Of a stretch of 64,000 bases of DNA, positions 24,502 through 36,500 are shown piece by piece. The notes beneath the pieces are model-generated. The model saw only the letters and a program-made list of their open reading frames with translations. It did not search any database and had not been told where the DNA came from. Origin of the DNA: Bacteroidota bacterium (GTDB lineage: Bacteria; Bacteroidota; Bacteroidia; Chitinophagales; Chitinophagaceae); NCBI GenBank assembly GCA_023424015.1, contig JAFAEM010000022.1:186001-250000 (forward strand). Direction: 5' to 3'. The first letter of the stretch is position 1. Each line of letters begins with the position of its first letter. The position numbers and the translations under genes were made by a program.

Positions 24502-25914
24502 ATGAGACGTAAAATAGTAATCAATCATGTAATCTGGGTTATGGTCTTTACCCTGGCACAGCTGCAGGCGGTAAACAGTCAGGCAATCTCGGCTGAGCAA
24601 AATTATGCCCGCAATTCACCTGCAGTGGCCATGGTTCAAACTGTTTTTTCCGCTACGGTCTATGTGAACAAGGTGGAGATGAATGAACGACGATTTAATG
24701 CGCTGGTTGACTCAGTAAAGCGACTCGACACGACGGGTGCGATGTTTTCACCGGAAGAAAAACTGGATATTGTGGTGAAAGCGCTTTACAATAATCCATT
24801 CCGTTATTTTTCTGCAACAACTGAATACTTCAGGCAAAAACACCGGATCTTATCTTCAGGCACGGGTTTTTTCGTAACCGGTAATGGCTACCTCATCACT
24901 AACGCCCATATTCTCGACCGCGACAGCGCATTCATCCGGCGCAAGTTCACCCTGTCCACTTTCCAGGAAGTAACCGATGCCAATATCAGGGCCCTGCAAT
25001 CATCATGGGATATGACGCTTAATGATGAGCAGCGGAATTTGTTGAATAATGCTTATAGTACGATCTACTCCCAGGTTTCATCGATGATCCTGTTTGATAT
25101 AAAACGCGAAGTGTTTGTGCAATACAGGCTGGACTCGGAAGAGGATGCCCGTGATATCGTCACCCGGAGATTGCCTGCAAAAGTGATCATCAAGGGTAAG
25201 CCTATGCCAGGAAAGGATGTGGCATTATTAAAAGTAGATAGTGTACAACAACTTCCCACCATACCGTTGAGCAACGAAAGCATGGCAAGGATAGGCGAGC
25301 AGGTACTGGTGTATGGCTATCCCGATCCGGTGACTTCCAATGCTTACCTGGCGCGGGAAACCAATATTGAACCTACCCTGACCATGGGTGTAGTTAGCGC
25401 TGTCAAGCGATCCCTGGGCGGCTGGCCCGTGATACAGATGGATGCGGTAATTACCCACGGCAGCAGTGGGAGCCCTGTTTGTAATGCCAGGGGAGAAGTG
25501 ATCGGACTGGCAACTTTTGGAAGCCTGGAACAAAAAACCGGTAGCCTGGCGCCGGGGTTCAATTTCGCGGTACCGGTTTCGATTATCAAAGAATTCCTTG
25601 ACTCGGTGGATGTCGACACACGAATGAGCCAGTCGTCTGTAACTTTTAACAAAGGGCTTTCCAATTTTTATTCAGGATACTATACGAAGGCTTTGAAAAG
25701 ATTTGCCAGTGTAAAAACGGTAAACAACGAATTTCCGATGTTGAATTATTATATCGAAGCGGCGACCAAAAAGATTTCTGATGGCGAGGACAAAGATTCC
25801 ATCAGGCGAAAATACGTTTTCCGGATCATGGCCATCGTGCTGATCCTGGGCGGCATATTTATTTTCTATAGGTGGCAGCATGAAAAGAATTTGCAACAAC
25901 GACATCTGAACTAA
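24502..25914 (+). CDS. Exported, membrane-anchored trypsin-like serine protease
   Basis: A 470-residue protein with a signal peptide and a C-terminal transmembrane helix (about 440-460, MAIVLILGGIFIFYRW). The trypsin/HtrA-type catalytic triad is H136 (LITNAHIL), D239 (GKDVALLKVD) and S322 (THGSSGSPV). A roughly 65-residue insertion separates His and Asp, and there is no PDZ domain; instead a short tetratricopeptide-like stretch (FYSGYYTKALKRFASV) follows. It is likely periplasmic, perhaps in stress proteolysis. The ATG at 24502 is preferred to an upstream TTG. A TAGTTTTG promoter-like element is at 24468-24475. Its end overlaps the end of the convergent membrane-protein gene by 4 bases. Confidence 0.85.
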   Translation: MRRKIVINHVIWVMVFTLAQLQAVNSQAISAEQNYARNSPAVAMVQTVFSATVYVNKVEMNERRFNALVDSVKRLDTTGAMFSPEEKLDIVVKALYNNPFRYFSATTEYFRQKHRILSSGTGFFVTGNGYLITNAHILDRDSAFIRRKFTLSTFQEVTDANIRALQSSWDMTLNDEQRNLLNNAYSTIYSQVSSMILFDIKREVFVQYRLDSEEDARDIVTRRLPAKVIIKGKPMPGKDVALLKVDSVQQLPTIPLSNESMARIGEQVLVYGYPDPVTSNAYLARETNIEPTLTMGVVSAVKRSLGGWPVIQMDAVITHGSSGSPVCNARGEVIGLATFGSLEQKTGSLAPGFNFAVPVSIIKEFLDSVDVDTRMSQSSVTFNKGLSNFYSGYYTKALKRFASVKTVNNEFPMLNYYIEAATKKISDGEDKDSIRRKYVFRIMAIVLILGGIFIFYRWQHEKNLQQRHLN

Positions 25915-26396
25915 GCATTTTCAAATTCAAATTTCCGTTTAAGGAAATTCTCATTCAACTCCAGCCTTAGTTTATACAACCCATAAAGTATAGCCAGTTG
26001 AAGCAATAGCATCACGGTATAGGTGATCAGCATCAGGAAAATGCTGAAGGGCATTTCGAATATCTGCTTACTTCCCAGGCTGGCCAGTTGTGACAAGGAT
26101 CGGAATTCAGCAAATACAAATCCAAACAGGAAAGCGATTAATAAGAAGTTGACCAAAAACAACCGGTTAAAATACCTTTTCTGTCTGCCTTCTATCGGCT
26201 CATCAGGATAATTGTTGTTGAGCAGGTTTATACCAAGGATCGTCAATAGCAGGATTGCCAAAAAAACGATCAGGCTGATCACTCCACCCCACCTGGCGTA
26301 CCGGAAAAAACTAAACAGCACATCCAGTTCATTGAATGCAGCCCCGATCATCTGGATGATACAGATCGCTCTAAATAATTTCCAGCGTGCCGGCAT
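25911..26396 (-). CDS. Four-helix membrane protein of unknown function
   Basis: A 161-residue protein with four strong hydrophobic segments (near 8-30, 36-57, 82-100, 120-142) and a charged cytoplasmic tail (LRLELNENFLKRKFEFENA). No family recognised. Its start codon overlaps the aspS stop (TGATG), so it is translated with aspS; its stop overlaps the convergent protease gene by 4 bases. Confidence 0.75.
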   Translation of the reverse strand: MPARWKLFRAICIIQMIGAAFNELDVLFSFFRYARWGGVISLIVFLAILLLTILGINLLNNNYPDEPIEGRQKRYFNRLFLVNFLLIAFLFGFVFAEFRSLSQLASLGSKQIFEMPFSIFLMLITYTVMLLLQLAILYGLYKLRLELNENFLKRKFEFENA

Positions 26397-28225
26397 CAGG
26401 ATTCCAGGTCTAGTTTAATTTGTAATTCTTCGAGTTGTTTTTCATCAATGGTGGCGGGTGCGTCGAGCATAACGTCCCGGCCACTATTGTTTTTGGGAAA
26501 TGCAATAAAATCACGAATACTTTCACTGCCGCCTAAAAGGGCACAAAGCCGGTCGAATCCAAATGCGATACCACCATGTGGTGGAGCACCGTATTCGAAA
26601 GCACCTAACAGAAAGCCGAACTTATGCTGTTGTTCCTGTTTATCCATACCCAGTGCGGCAAACATTTTTTCCTGCAGTTCCTTTTGGAAGATCCTGATCG
26701 ATCCACCACCGATCTCGTTGCCATTTAAAACCATGTCATAGGCATTGGCTTTAATACTGGCATAAGGATGTGCGAGGTATTCGGCAGCATTTTTTATATG
26801 AGGATCGTTATTGATCATGATTTGGATCTGCTCAGGTTTTGGCGAGGTAAAGGGATGGTGACGGGCGACCCAGCGATTTCCTTCTTCATCATATTCAAAC
26901 AGGGGAAAGTCCAGCACCCAAAGAAGTTTAAATTCGTCTTCTTTTCTCAGACCAAGCCGACGCCCCATTTCGAGCCGGAGCTCACTCATGGCTTTTCTCG
27001 TTCTTTCCTCGGTGCCCGCCAGGATCAAAACCAGATCTCCGGTTTTGGCGCCGGCAGCATCAGCAATAGCTTTTAATTTTTCTTCGTTGAAAAATTTATC
27101 CATACTACTTTTAAAACTGCCATCGGTATTGCATTTTATAAAAGCAAGACCTTTCATGCCGATCTGTGGCCGCTTTACCCAGTCTGTCAGTTCATCGGTT
27201 TGTTTGCGGCTATATTCACTGCAACCCGGCACCGCCATCGCGATAACCGTTTCCGCCTCATCAAAGACTTTGAAACCCGCATCAGCGATAAGGTTTCGCT
27301 GATCAGTTTTTTCCTGGTAAACGGTAGGAGGTTTTTTCAGGTTGAGCAATTCCATGCCGAAGCGGATATCGGGTTTGTCATTACCAAAGCGCCACATTGC
27401 GTCGTCCCAGCTCATCCGTTGAACAGATTCGCTGTAATCAATACCTCTTACTTCTTTGAAGATATATTTTACAAGACCTTCAAACATTTGCAAAATGTCT
27501 TCCTGTTCCACGAATGCCATTTCACAGTCGATCTGTGTAAACTCAGGCTGGCGGTCGGCACGCAGGTCTTCATCCCTAAAACATTTTACGATCTGGTAAT
27601 ACCGATCGTAACCACTGATCATCAGCAACTGTTTAAAGGTTTGCGGCGATTGTGGCAGGGCATAAAATTGTCCCGCGTTCATCCGGGAAGGCACTACAAA
27701 ATCACGGGCGCCCTCAGGCGTCGACTTTATAAGGAATGGGGTTTCAATATCCATAAAACCCTGGTTGTGCAGATAGTTTCTGGTGGCCCTATTAACAGCG
27801 TATCGCAATTCCAGGTTTTTCTTTACTGTATTTCTTCTGAGGTCGAGATAGCGATATTTCATGCGGAGGTCATCACCGCCGTCCGTTTTGTCTTCGATGG
27901 TAAAAGGAGGTACAGCCGACCTGTTCAATATTTTAAAGGAACTGACAATAATTTCAATCTCCCCGGTTGGAATATTGGAGTTCTTATTACTTCTTTCGTT
28001 TACAATACCAGTGGCCTGCAATACAAATTCCCGACCCGGCGGGTTTTCATCCAGGTCTTTATTCAATTGTTCGCCGAAAAGTAATTGTGTAATGCCATAG
28101 CGGTCGCGCAGATCGATAAAAGTGATCGCGCCAAACTTCCTGACGGTCTGCACCCAGCCAGCCAGGGTTACTTCCTTCTGTTTATCATTGATCCTGAGCT
28201 CACCACAGGTATGGGTTCTGTACAT
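26396..28225 (-). CDS. aspS: Aspartyl-tRNA synthetase
   Basis: A 609-residue class IIb aspartyl-tRNA synthetase charging tRNA-Asp. The N-terminal OB-fold (YRTHTCGELRINDKQKEVTLAGWVQTVR) binds the anticodon; class II motif 2 is FRDEDLRADRQPEFTQ and motif 3 GIAFGFDRLCALLG. The bacterial-type GAD insertion lies in the middle. The open frame reaches 81 codons further, but the ATG at 28225 starts the conserved sequence and lies 27 bases after a -7 promoter element. Downstream it overlaps the small membrane-protein gene by one base. Confidence 0.97.
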   Translation of the reverse strand: MYRTHTCGELRINDKQKEVTLAGWVQTVRKFGAITFIDLRDRYGITQLLFGEQLNKDLDENPPGREFVLQATGIVNERSNKNSNIPTGEIEIIVSSFKILNRSAVPPFTIEDKTDGGDDLRMKYRYLDLRRNTVKKNLELRYAVNRATRNYLHNQGFMDIETPFLIKSTPEGARDFVVPSRMNAGQFYALPQSPQTFKQLLMISGYDRYYQIVKCFRDEDLRADRQPEFTQIDCEMAFVEQEDILQMFEGLVKYIFKEVRGIDYSESVQRMSWDDAMWRFGNDKPDIRFGMELLNLKKPPTVYQEKTDQRNLIADAGFKVFDEAETVIAMAVPGCSEYSRKQTDELTDWVKRPQIGMKGLAFIKCNTDGSFKSSMDKFFNEEKLKAIADAAGAKTGDLVLILAGTEERTRKAMSELRLEMGRRLGLRKEDEFKLLWVLDFPLFEYDEEGNRWVARHHPFTSPKPEQIQIMINNDPHIKNAAEYLAHPYASIKANAYDMVLNGNEIGGGSIRIFQKELQEKMFAALGMDKQEQQHKFGFLLGAFEYGAPPHGGIAFGFDRLCALLGGSESIRDFIAFPKNNSGRDVMLDAPATIDEKQLEELQIKLDLES

Positions 28226-28251
28226 AACGTATCGTTCAATTTTCTGAGGCG

Positions 28252-28283
28252 CAAAGATAACAAGGCGGTTACTACCAGCCAAT
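28252..28283 (-). promoter_or_regulatory. aspS: Putative aspS promoter
   Basis: On the - strand ATTG (28283-28280), a 20-base spacer, and TATCTTTG (28259-28252). The -7 element matches TAnnTTTG exactly, and the -33 differs from TTTG at one base. The leader to the aspS ATG would be about 20 bases. Confidence 0.55.
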
Positions 28284-28510
28284 TTGGCCTCCGCCGGGAA
28301 AATTCTCAGGGTCAGGCAGCTATTAGTCGATTTATTTTCTCTAAAGTATACCAGGAAATTAAGGGCAGGAAAACTTGCGATGGTAGAAATAACATGGACA
28401 GGTTTTATTTTTTGAAAATAGAGGGTTAAAGACAGCAGGCTTATTTGGTTGATTGTTAAACAATTCAAATATTGTACGTAGTTTTACTAACGGAATTTAA
28501 CCAGTAAGCG

Positions 28511-28542
28511 TTTGCATCTTGAACATTCGTTGAGTATATTTA
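28511..28542 (+). promoter_or_regulatory. Putative promoter of the mtfA-like gene
   Basis: TTTG (28511-28514), 20-base spacer, TATATTTA (28535-28542), one base off the TAnnTTTG consensus and 18 bases before the ATG. Confidence 0.5.
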
Positions 28543-28560
28543 ATCACCGAACCGTGCACT

Positions 28561-29346
28561 ATGCAATCATTCCTCCACAAATTGAGTAATTTATTTACCC
28601 GCTCGGGTAAATCAATCTCTGATCCACAATCAGAGGAGGTGGAAATGGATGCCGCTATTTTCAACAGGTACTCCTATATCATTGGTAGTGTCTTCAGTTA
28701 TTTTAATGATCTTCCCGTTGCTTCTAAATGGAAGTTTGTGAAACGTGCGCATCAGTTTCGCAAGCAGAAGCGATTTCACTTTATCGGATTGGAAAAGAAC
28801 GAAGAGACAGCAATTCTTGTAAGTTCTTCCGCCGTACAGGTCACTTTTGGTTTAAAAAATTACCAGCTTTCCTATTTCAAGGATATCTATATCCTGGCGG
28901 ATGCTTACCATATGGAGGACGACAACGAATTATTTATTGGTCATGTTGCACCTGATGGGATCTATCTATCCTGGAAGCATTTCCTTTATGGTTACACCTA
29001 CCACGACGATAACATCAATGTTGCCGTACACGAGATGGCACATGCTTTACTCTATAATAATTTTTTCGCTCAATACGGGATGGATGCGAACTTCCGCCTG
29101 AACTACGAAAAATTCTCCACTACCACCGGGCCTATTCTTGCCGAAGTGATCGCGAAACGGCGAAGCTATCTGCGCAGTTATGCTTTTAGCAATATGCATG
29201 AATTCTGGGCGGTGAGTGTAGAAGCGTTTTTTGAAAATCCTAAAGGCCTGCGCCAGAATATGCCCGACCTGTATGATGCCCTGAGCCATGTATTGAACCA
29301 GGACCCTATTACGAAAACTAAACTTCTTAAACCCGAAACATGTTAA
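28561..29346 (+). CDS. mtfA: MtfA-type zinc metallopeptidase
   Basis: A 261-residue cytoplasmic protein of the MtfA (DUF980, M90) family. The zinc motif H157-E-x-x-H161 is in VAVHEMAHALLYNN, and the downstream FWAVSVEAFFENP segment carries the glutamate that completes the site. E. coli MtfA regulates the glucose PTS through Mlc; Bacteroidota lack that system, so the role here is unknown. The N-terminal 60 residues vary from the family. It is monocistronic or followed only by a 28-codon overlapping ORF. Confidence 0.85.
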   Translation: MQSFLHKLSNLFTRSGKSISDPQSEEVEMDAAIFNRYSYIIGSVFSYFNDLPVASKWKFVKRAHQFRKQKRFHFIGLEKNEETAILVSSSAVQVTFGLKNYQLSYFKDIYILADAYHMEDDNELFIGHVAPDGIYLSWKHFLYGYTYHDDNINVAVHEMAHALLYNNFFAQYGMDANFRLNYEKFSTTTGPILAEVIAKRRSYLRSYAFSNMHEFWAVSVEAFFENPKGLRQNMPDLYDALSHVLNQDPITKTKLLKPETC

Positions 29347-29440
29347 CCCTGTACCTTATTTATCGTTGCCGCCGGTTTATTAAAGCTTACAATAAGAAAA
29401 AACGCATGGCTGTTTTGCCAGCATAACCTGAATCCCTGAC

Positions 29441-30502
29441 TCAGGAACGGGAGAGAATCTTCGTGAATCTTTTGACATCTGCATCCCTGGCTATCGGCTC
29501 TTCATAGAGCAGGTGGTCGGTTAATTGCTTTGCAAAAAATGGCGCAAGCGAGCATCCTTTTGTTCCCATGCCATTTAATATTCCTACCGAAGGGTGTTGC
29601 GGATGTAAACCCACAAAAGGTCTCCGCTCCAGTGTGGCAGGTCGCAACCCTGACCTGTGTTCTGTGATGGTAAATGGGAGTTTTAGCCATTGCTTTAATG
29701 CTTGTTCGGTATTGATGCGAAAGGATTCTGTCGGACCTGCATCGTCGAAGTCCCAGATATAGCTGGCGCCGATCCAAAACAGTTCCTCCCCGATCATCGG
29801 TACCATCATCAATCCCTTTTTATAAATATGCTGGACGGGCAGGCCGGGAATACGTGCCACCAACGCTTCTCCTTTATTAGGAGCAAATGGAAGTTGGCTG
29901 AAATAGGGGTTATCGAAACCATAAGGCCCGTCGCAAAAGAAGATTTTTTCAGCCCTGATGTTTTTATAAGTTACCCGCTCCGATCCCACTTTCAATTGTG
30001 CGATATCAAATACTTCTTCCTGTAAATTTCCATCTTCTTTAAGTTGCTGTCGCCAGGCAGGTATTAACGTTTCCAGGTGTGCGGTGTAAGCCGGCCTGAT
30101 CTCTCCACAACCAAATTCATAATGAAAGAAGTGATTGAAATGATTTTGCTCGGGGTAGGTGTGAACATATGGATCATTCGTCTCAATTTTTTGAAGGAAG
30201 TTTTCCCGCATAAACGGGTTGGGAAAAAAATCGATAATATTCTTTTGAGAAATTGCTTCTATGCCCAGGTCCTGGCCGATCTCCTGGTAGGCTTTCCAGG
30301 CAAATGGCAGGACCTCGTCCACCATCCACACCGTCACCAGCCGGCGGCCGGTAACAGGATTGATAATACCTGCCGCCAGTTTAGAAGGAGCTTTAGGATC
30401 ATTATTGTCGATGACAAGAAACTCCTGCTTTTCTTTTTTTAGATAATAAGAAAGAAAACTGCCACTAATACCCTGGCCAATGATCAGATACCTTGTTTCC
30501 AT
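29441..30502 (-). CDS. FAD-dependent oxidoreductase (DAO family)
   Basis: A 353-residue flavoprotein of the D-amino-acid oxidase/glycine oxidase type. The N-terminal dinucleotide-binding motif is YLIIGQGISGSFLSYYL with D/E-ending strand EFLVIDNND; KLAAGIINPVTGRR follows, and the C-terminal RSGLRPATLERRPFVGLHP and GILNGMGTKGCSLAPFFA segments bind FAD. The ATG at 30502 starts the fold; the frame extends 11 codons further. The substrate (an amine or amino acid) is unknown, and it resembles the FAD half of MnmC-type proteins. It follows the alpha-2-macroglobulin gene by 39 bases. Confidence 0.85.
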   Translation of the reverse strand: METRYLIIGQGISGSFLSYYLKKEKQEFLVIDNNDPKAPSKLAAGIINPVTGRRLVTVWMVDEVLPFAWKAYQEIGQDLGIEAISQKNIIDFFPNPFMRENFLQKIETNDPYVHTYPEQNHFNHFFHYEFGCGEIRPAYTAHLETLIPAWRQQLKEDGNLQEEVFDIAQLKVGSERVTYKNIRAEKIFFCDGPYGFDNPYFSQLPFAPNKGEALVARIPGLPVQHIYKKGLMMVPMIGEELFWIGASYIWDFDDAGPTESFRINTEQALKQWLKLPFTITEHRSGLRPATLERRPFVGLHPQHPSVGILNGMGTKGCSLAPFFAKQLTDHLLYEEPIARDADVKRFTKILSRS

Positions 30503-30541
30503 ATACCTTAAAATGTTCTGCAGGCAATTGTACAATTTAAA

Positions 30542-33500
30542 TTATTCAACAGTTATCCTTACTCCCTCACTATGTGCGCTAAATTCCGGTGCATACATGC
30601 ATTGGATACTGGTAATACCGTTGCTAAAATTACCGGCATGTGTAACAAACAGGGGGTATTCGAATACATAAGTGCCTCGGCGCAGGTGATTAAAAAAGAA
30701 ATTCGTGCTGGCGTCTTTGGTTGTTTCATAATAACCGAGTCCGCCCTGCCATTTGTAACTGCTCAGCACATTTACCGGCTCCAGTGTGGAAGCCCGCATA
30801 TCTTTCATATGTACATATTCCATATCGCGGTCAACGCGAAGTTCGACACGTACTTTTATTTTATCACCTACCTTTAATATATCACCCTCATTGACCGGTG
30901 TCAGCACGGGTCCGCGGTCCGTATTTTTCTCGACGAATAATTTTTTAACCAGACTTAGCGGGGTTGCTGCCGTTGTAATTTTATCCAGGTCTTCAAAATA
31001 CTGCCAATAGACGCCTCCCCATGATGGCTGGGCTGTAGATGCATTATTCGCGGGTGTACTAACGGTGACCGAAATATTACCCATGGCTGGTTTTACATCC
31101 TTTCCGTCAACCGTCGTTTTGAAATAACCGGTTCCGGCTTCCTGTTTGGTGTCGGTTGAACTAAGCGTGATTGAACCAAGTTTGATGTCGACAACAGGTT
31201 CGTTTTGCAGCCAGTTTGTACCTTGCAACAACAGGGCATAGCAGGCTTCCGCGGTTGCTTTGGTCGACTCCCAGCGGTTGCTTTGTTTGTTCTTTAATAG
31301 CCAGGTTCGTAATTCATCAGCAGTCTTAATGTCTTTACCAATTTCCTGGAAAGCTTCGATGAGCAGCGCCTGCCGCTCGATCGGTGCTTCATACCAGAAC
31401 CATCCCCGGCGTGCATCTTTCCAATACATTCCCAGTTCATCATGAGTGATAGCCGTTTCCTTTAATGAGTTCAGGATCGCCGTTGGAGTTTTGGAATCAC
31501 CGGTACGGCCAAGTGCCAGGACCAGCATGCCCTGCATGTATTTATTCTGTTTGGTCCAGGTCAGCTGCGCCCTTTGGCGGAAATAGTCATAAGCTTTCTT
31601 TGCAGCAACAGGGATGGCCAGTTCCGTGAAGAAACTACGCATGTAGAGATACTGAACTTCGCTATAACCGGGGGTGTATTTTTTAAGGTCGGTTTTGTCT
31701 TTGATCAGCTTGTCGTAATCTTCTTTTATTTTTCTGTCGAGATAAGGTAAGGCCTGCGCCAGTATTTCATTGAGTTTCGATGTCTGTCCATTCGCAAAAG
31801 CACCCAACTTTTTCAAATGGCCGATCCCTGTAACGATATACTGCGTCATATAACGATCATCCGGGCCGCCTTTAAACCATACAAAACCACCATTGCTGCT
31901 TTGCATTTGTTTCAGCTTTTCGTAAGTGCCGTTTAGCTCCTGGCTCATGCGCACCATGTCAAACAGCAATGCGATATTTCGTTTTTGTTCTGATTCGCTT
32001 TTTGCCTGCAACACCCACGGCGTTTCTTCCAGTAAAACAGCCTTTAGTTCTTCATTCTTTTGCAGGTTGCTTAATAGTGCAGCCGTGTCTGATGTCTTCC
32101 ATTGCTCAAAAACTTTTTTAACCCTTGGTGAGCTAGTGGCAATAAAACTTGCGATCGAATTGGCATAGTAGCGGTTCCAGGTTTGCTCAGCGCAGTCATA
32201 GGGATATTCCATCAGGTAGGGAAGGGCCTGTATCGCAAACCAGGCAGGATTGGATGTGTATTCCACAGTTAAAGCATGATGCTGTAGAGATTCACTTTTT
32301 ATATTTTTCAATTTATCGAAACTAAATTCCTTTGTACCAGCACCCCTCATAGGTAAGTTAAGTGTTTCTGTTACCAGCATGCGATTGGTCAGCACGGGCA
32401 TCGCGTTTTCTTCACCATCGCTGAATGATTCTGCTTTTGCAACAACCCGCCATACCAAAGCTTTGTTGAACTGAAAAGGAACGGCAATGGGGAATTTTGC
32501 CAGTTCACTTTGTCCTGGCGCAACGGTAAAGTACTGGCCAGGCATCATATTATTGAACCAGCCATCCACGGGTTGGTTGGTGGTCGCATCCAGTAGTTGA
32601 AGCTCGATCTGACCTGTCAATTCTTTATCTGTCAGGTTTACGATCTTGGTACTGAATTCCATCTTATCACCTTCACGCAGGAAACGTGGCGGGTTGGGTT
32701 GTACCATCAGCTGCTTTTGTGTAATGATCTCTTTGGTGCTATAACCCAATGCCCCTTCTTTAGTATGGGCCAACGCCTGGAATTTCCATTTTGTTAGGGC
32801 GTCGGGCAAGGTGAATGAAAATTCAACTGCGCCGCTGCTGTCAGTTTTTAACTCAGGAAAGAAGAATGCCGTTTCATTAAAATTTTTCCGGATTTGTACA
32901 TCGGCTCCCTGTCCTGGTTGTTGGTCCATCGATTCATGCATTTTATCCGCAATACCATCTTCATCTGCATAGTAACTAACTGATGAATCAGCTTCTCCCA
33001 TAGCAGGTGCGGGTGCGGCCGTCTTCATCTCCATCTCAAGGCCAGGAGCACGGCCTTCCAGTCTTCTACTGAACTGATTCATCGCCATATGACGCCCATA
33101 ATTTGAAAAAATGAGGTGGTCATATTCTTTGTTCAGAATTTTTATATCCGGGTAGGGATGAGCTTTGATCGTCAGGTCGAGCTTTTCAAAATTCTGACTT
33201 CCACTCCATGATATGTGTTTAATAAATACCGGCCAAATTTCAGGTTTATGCCATTGGTGGGGGTAAAACTGGTCGAGTGATGCGTCATACATCCCTGCCA
33301 GCATTTCCGCGGCGATCATTTCATTTTTATAACCACTGATTTTCAATTTCCATTTCTCCTCAGAGCCTGGTAAAGTCTTATCGCGATAAGTGGCATATTC
33401 GATGTTTAATTCCTTATTTGTCCAGGGCACTTTGATGAAATCACGATACTGGTGCACACGATTGTGTTTTACAAATACCCAGTTCAGGCCATAACCACCC

Positions 33501-36500
33501 CGGTCTGCTTCTGTCGCTGTAAAATCAAAAACGCGTTTTTCGTTGTCGAGTTTCAGAAAACTATAGTTGCGGTCATCTCCGTTTTCACTTCCCAAAGGCC
33601 TGATGCCCTTTAAATCTTTATCCACCATTTGCACCACGAAAAGCTTGTCGGCCGCTGTACCCAGTTTTACCGTTGTTTTTTCGCCGGGCCCGATCGGTGT
33701 TGAACCATCTGCCCAGAGATACCGGGTTGTGCTCAGCTGCTTTGATTTCTCATCATAGAGCTCGATGTATTTAATATCCTTTACCTCTTTTCCATTTTTA
33801 TCTTTTGCTGAAATCTCTATCATGTAGTAGCCGGGAGCACTCTGCCAGTTGCCGATGGAGAATTGGACATTATTTTTTGTAGAATCCGTTTTCTCCACCA
33901 CCGTTTCAGCTTTGAGCCAGGTGGAAGGATCGGTTTCATTATCGAACTCATCGTTAGGAAAATGTTTGATATATTCCTCTTTTGTCATGGTAAACTGATC
34001 AGGTCTTTCCCAGTAGCGGTCACGGATCAGTCTTTTTTCTTCCCTGAGTTTTGTGATGGTAAGTTTTACCATGGAAGGTTCAAACTCTCCATTCATATTT
34101 TCGGTTCGGATCGAAAGATCCTTTAAGCTATCGACCGGGAGGGTGGTAGGGATATCGGCTTTAAGCAAAAGAGATGTATAGCCAACCGACACCCGCTGTT
34201 CGCCACTCCTGGTCTCACCATTGATATCCGTTACATCGGCATATACAGTGTAGTCAAAAACAGGTTCAAGCTTTTTATCCAGTTTCAGATCTGGAATGGC
34301 AGCGAATTTAATAATGAATTTTCCGTCAGCATCGGTTGTGATCTCACCGTGAGTGATCTCCAATGGTTCTGATGGCGGAAACCAGCCTCGCCAGAACCTC
34401 CAGGGATAGACAAAGCGAGGTTGTCGCACTACCCTGTATTTTACCTGTGCGCCATCAATATTGTTGCCGGCATAAGCTTTGGCAAATCCGGTGATATGTA
34501 TCGTATCGTTCAGTTCATAGGTGCCTTTCAGTGGTTCATAGTCGACGTAAAATTTTGGCCGTTTGTATTCTTCCACTCTGAAATGCGCACTTGGGTTATC
34601 TTTCCTGGCATAAAGGCCGAAATCGCCATTCAAACCCGACTGAGGTAATTGAAATTTGCCTGAGAAGGATCCGAATTCATTTGTTTTTACACGGATGGAA
34701 TCGATGTCCTGGTAGTTGGCATCGCGCAGGATGATCGTTGTTTCATACTGGTCATTGGCCCAGGCTTTTTTCTCAGCGGCAGCCCGGTTTAGCACGATTC
34801 CTTTGAAATAAATTGTCTGACCTGGGCGGTAAAGACTTCGGTCAGTAAACAGAAATACCGAACTGGTGACCTTTGGCTCGTCGGGTGATTCCCTGTAATA
34901 ATAGTAGTCACTGATCGCGTCGTTGATGAAAAGCCGTTCATCGCCGTGGGTTATATCCAGCAGAAAATTAGTTTGCTGATACGATCTGCGATCTGGGTCG
35001 TGTTCTTTTTCCTTTTTGAAATACCCGTTCTTATCTGTGATATATTGTTTGGCTTTTTGTTTTATGTATTTTGATACATCATAGTTGTATTTAGTTTCCC
35101 ATATCTGCACCGAAGCCTTAGCAAGAGGCTGTCCATTATCGCGGTTGAGTACAAAATAATCCTGGTCCTGGCTGATGAAACTAATATTGGATACATAAAA
35201 TACCCTTGCTCCCAGGATTGTTTTTTGACTGTTGAAATCCTCGTTGGTTCCCGCGATCAATAGGTATTCACCGGGAGTAAGCGCGTCAATTTTTATTTCA
35301 GCATGGTGTAACTGCAGGTCGCCTGTTTCGGGCAGGGTCTGTGTCCAGCTACGCAGGGGTTTTGCCGCCAGGATCGTCGGCCAGTATTTTTCACTGTATT
35401 GGTCTTCCAACTGTTTTTTCAGGCTTTCATCTGGTTTTATAATACGCAGATAGAGCTTATTGAAATTGCGGTATCCAACCAGTGCCCTGAAAGGCTGACC
35501 GGGTAAATTTACTTTTTCAAGACTGAATTGCAGGGTTTCATTTTCTATTTGCCGGAGCAGGTTGTAGCAATTCACCCTGCCTTCTGAAGAATCTTTTTGC
35601 TGAAGTATTTTCTCACAGATCTCTTTTGCCTTTAACCTTTTGTATCGATGGGTAGTATCTTCATAAGGTTTGTATTCGTCTGCCTGCCTGTTATAATATT
35701 CAGCAACCAGATACCAGGCCTGTGCCGCGGCTGGTAATTCATTATATTGATGAGCCACATGATTGATCGAATTATAGTACAGTTGGTCCTTATCAGGATG
35801 TACAGATTTTTGCCGGACGAATTCAAGTCTTTTCAGATCGGCATCAATCAACGCATCAGGCCGTGGATCGTTGAGATGAAAAGAAATAAGTTTTTGATAG
35901 ACCAATAAGGCCTGGTACTGAAGAGAGGATGAATCCCGGTTTGGGAATATCCTATGAACAAAATCTGCTGCCGGATCAAAAGCCGAAGCCTGGTCGATTT
36001 CAAACGCATAGGCAGGTTTTGAAATATCTCGTTCATCGTTTTCAAAATATTGTAGCGCCCGGTGTGCCAGCAGATCAAATAGGGTCGGTCTCAGGTGGCG
36101 CATATTGCCTTTTACAATAATGGCATCAAATGGTTCCAGCCTGGTTTTTTGTAATGTTACTTCAGCTTGAAGCGAGGATAGATAAAGGGCTCCTACCTTT
36201 TGGTGAAAATCATCTGCCCCCCAGGTGGCCATATCTTCTTTCTTAAAACTGGTTGTTTTCGTACGATTATACAACCCCCAGCGATTTTGCTGATAATAGT
36301 TCCAGTACATTTCAGCTAAAAGGCTTTTTAAAATAGATCTAACCGGCTCTTTACTCAGGGCAAGTTCTTTTTCAAATTCTGAAATTGATGCAGCCTGGTT
36401 GTCTTCCCTGTTTTCCGATTGCAGGAAACTCAGGTATACAAGTGATTTAATTACCTGTGCATCCTGATTTTCCTTTTTTGCGAGCTCGTATATTTTTTTC

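Larger units (their letters stand above)
28226..28560. other. Divergent promoter region of aspS and the mtfA-like gene
   Basis: 335 bases with no gene. It contains promoter-like elements for aspS (-) at 28252-28283 and for the mtfA-like gene (+) at 28511-28542. Confidence 0.6.

Noticed and set aside
27200..28084. A 294-codon open frame antisense to aspS
   Set aside because: Wholly within aspS with conserved synthetase motifs; a shadow frame.
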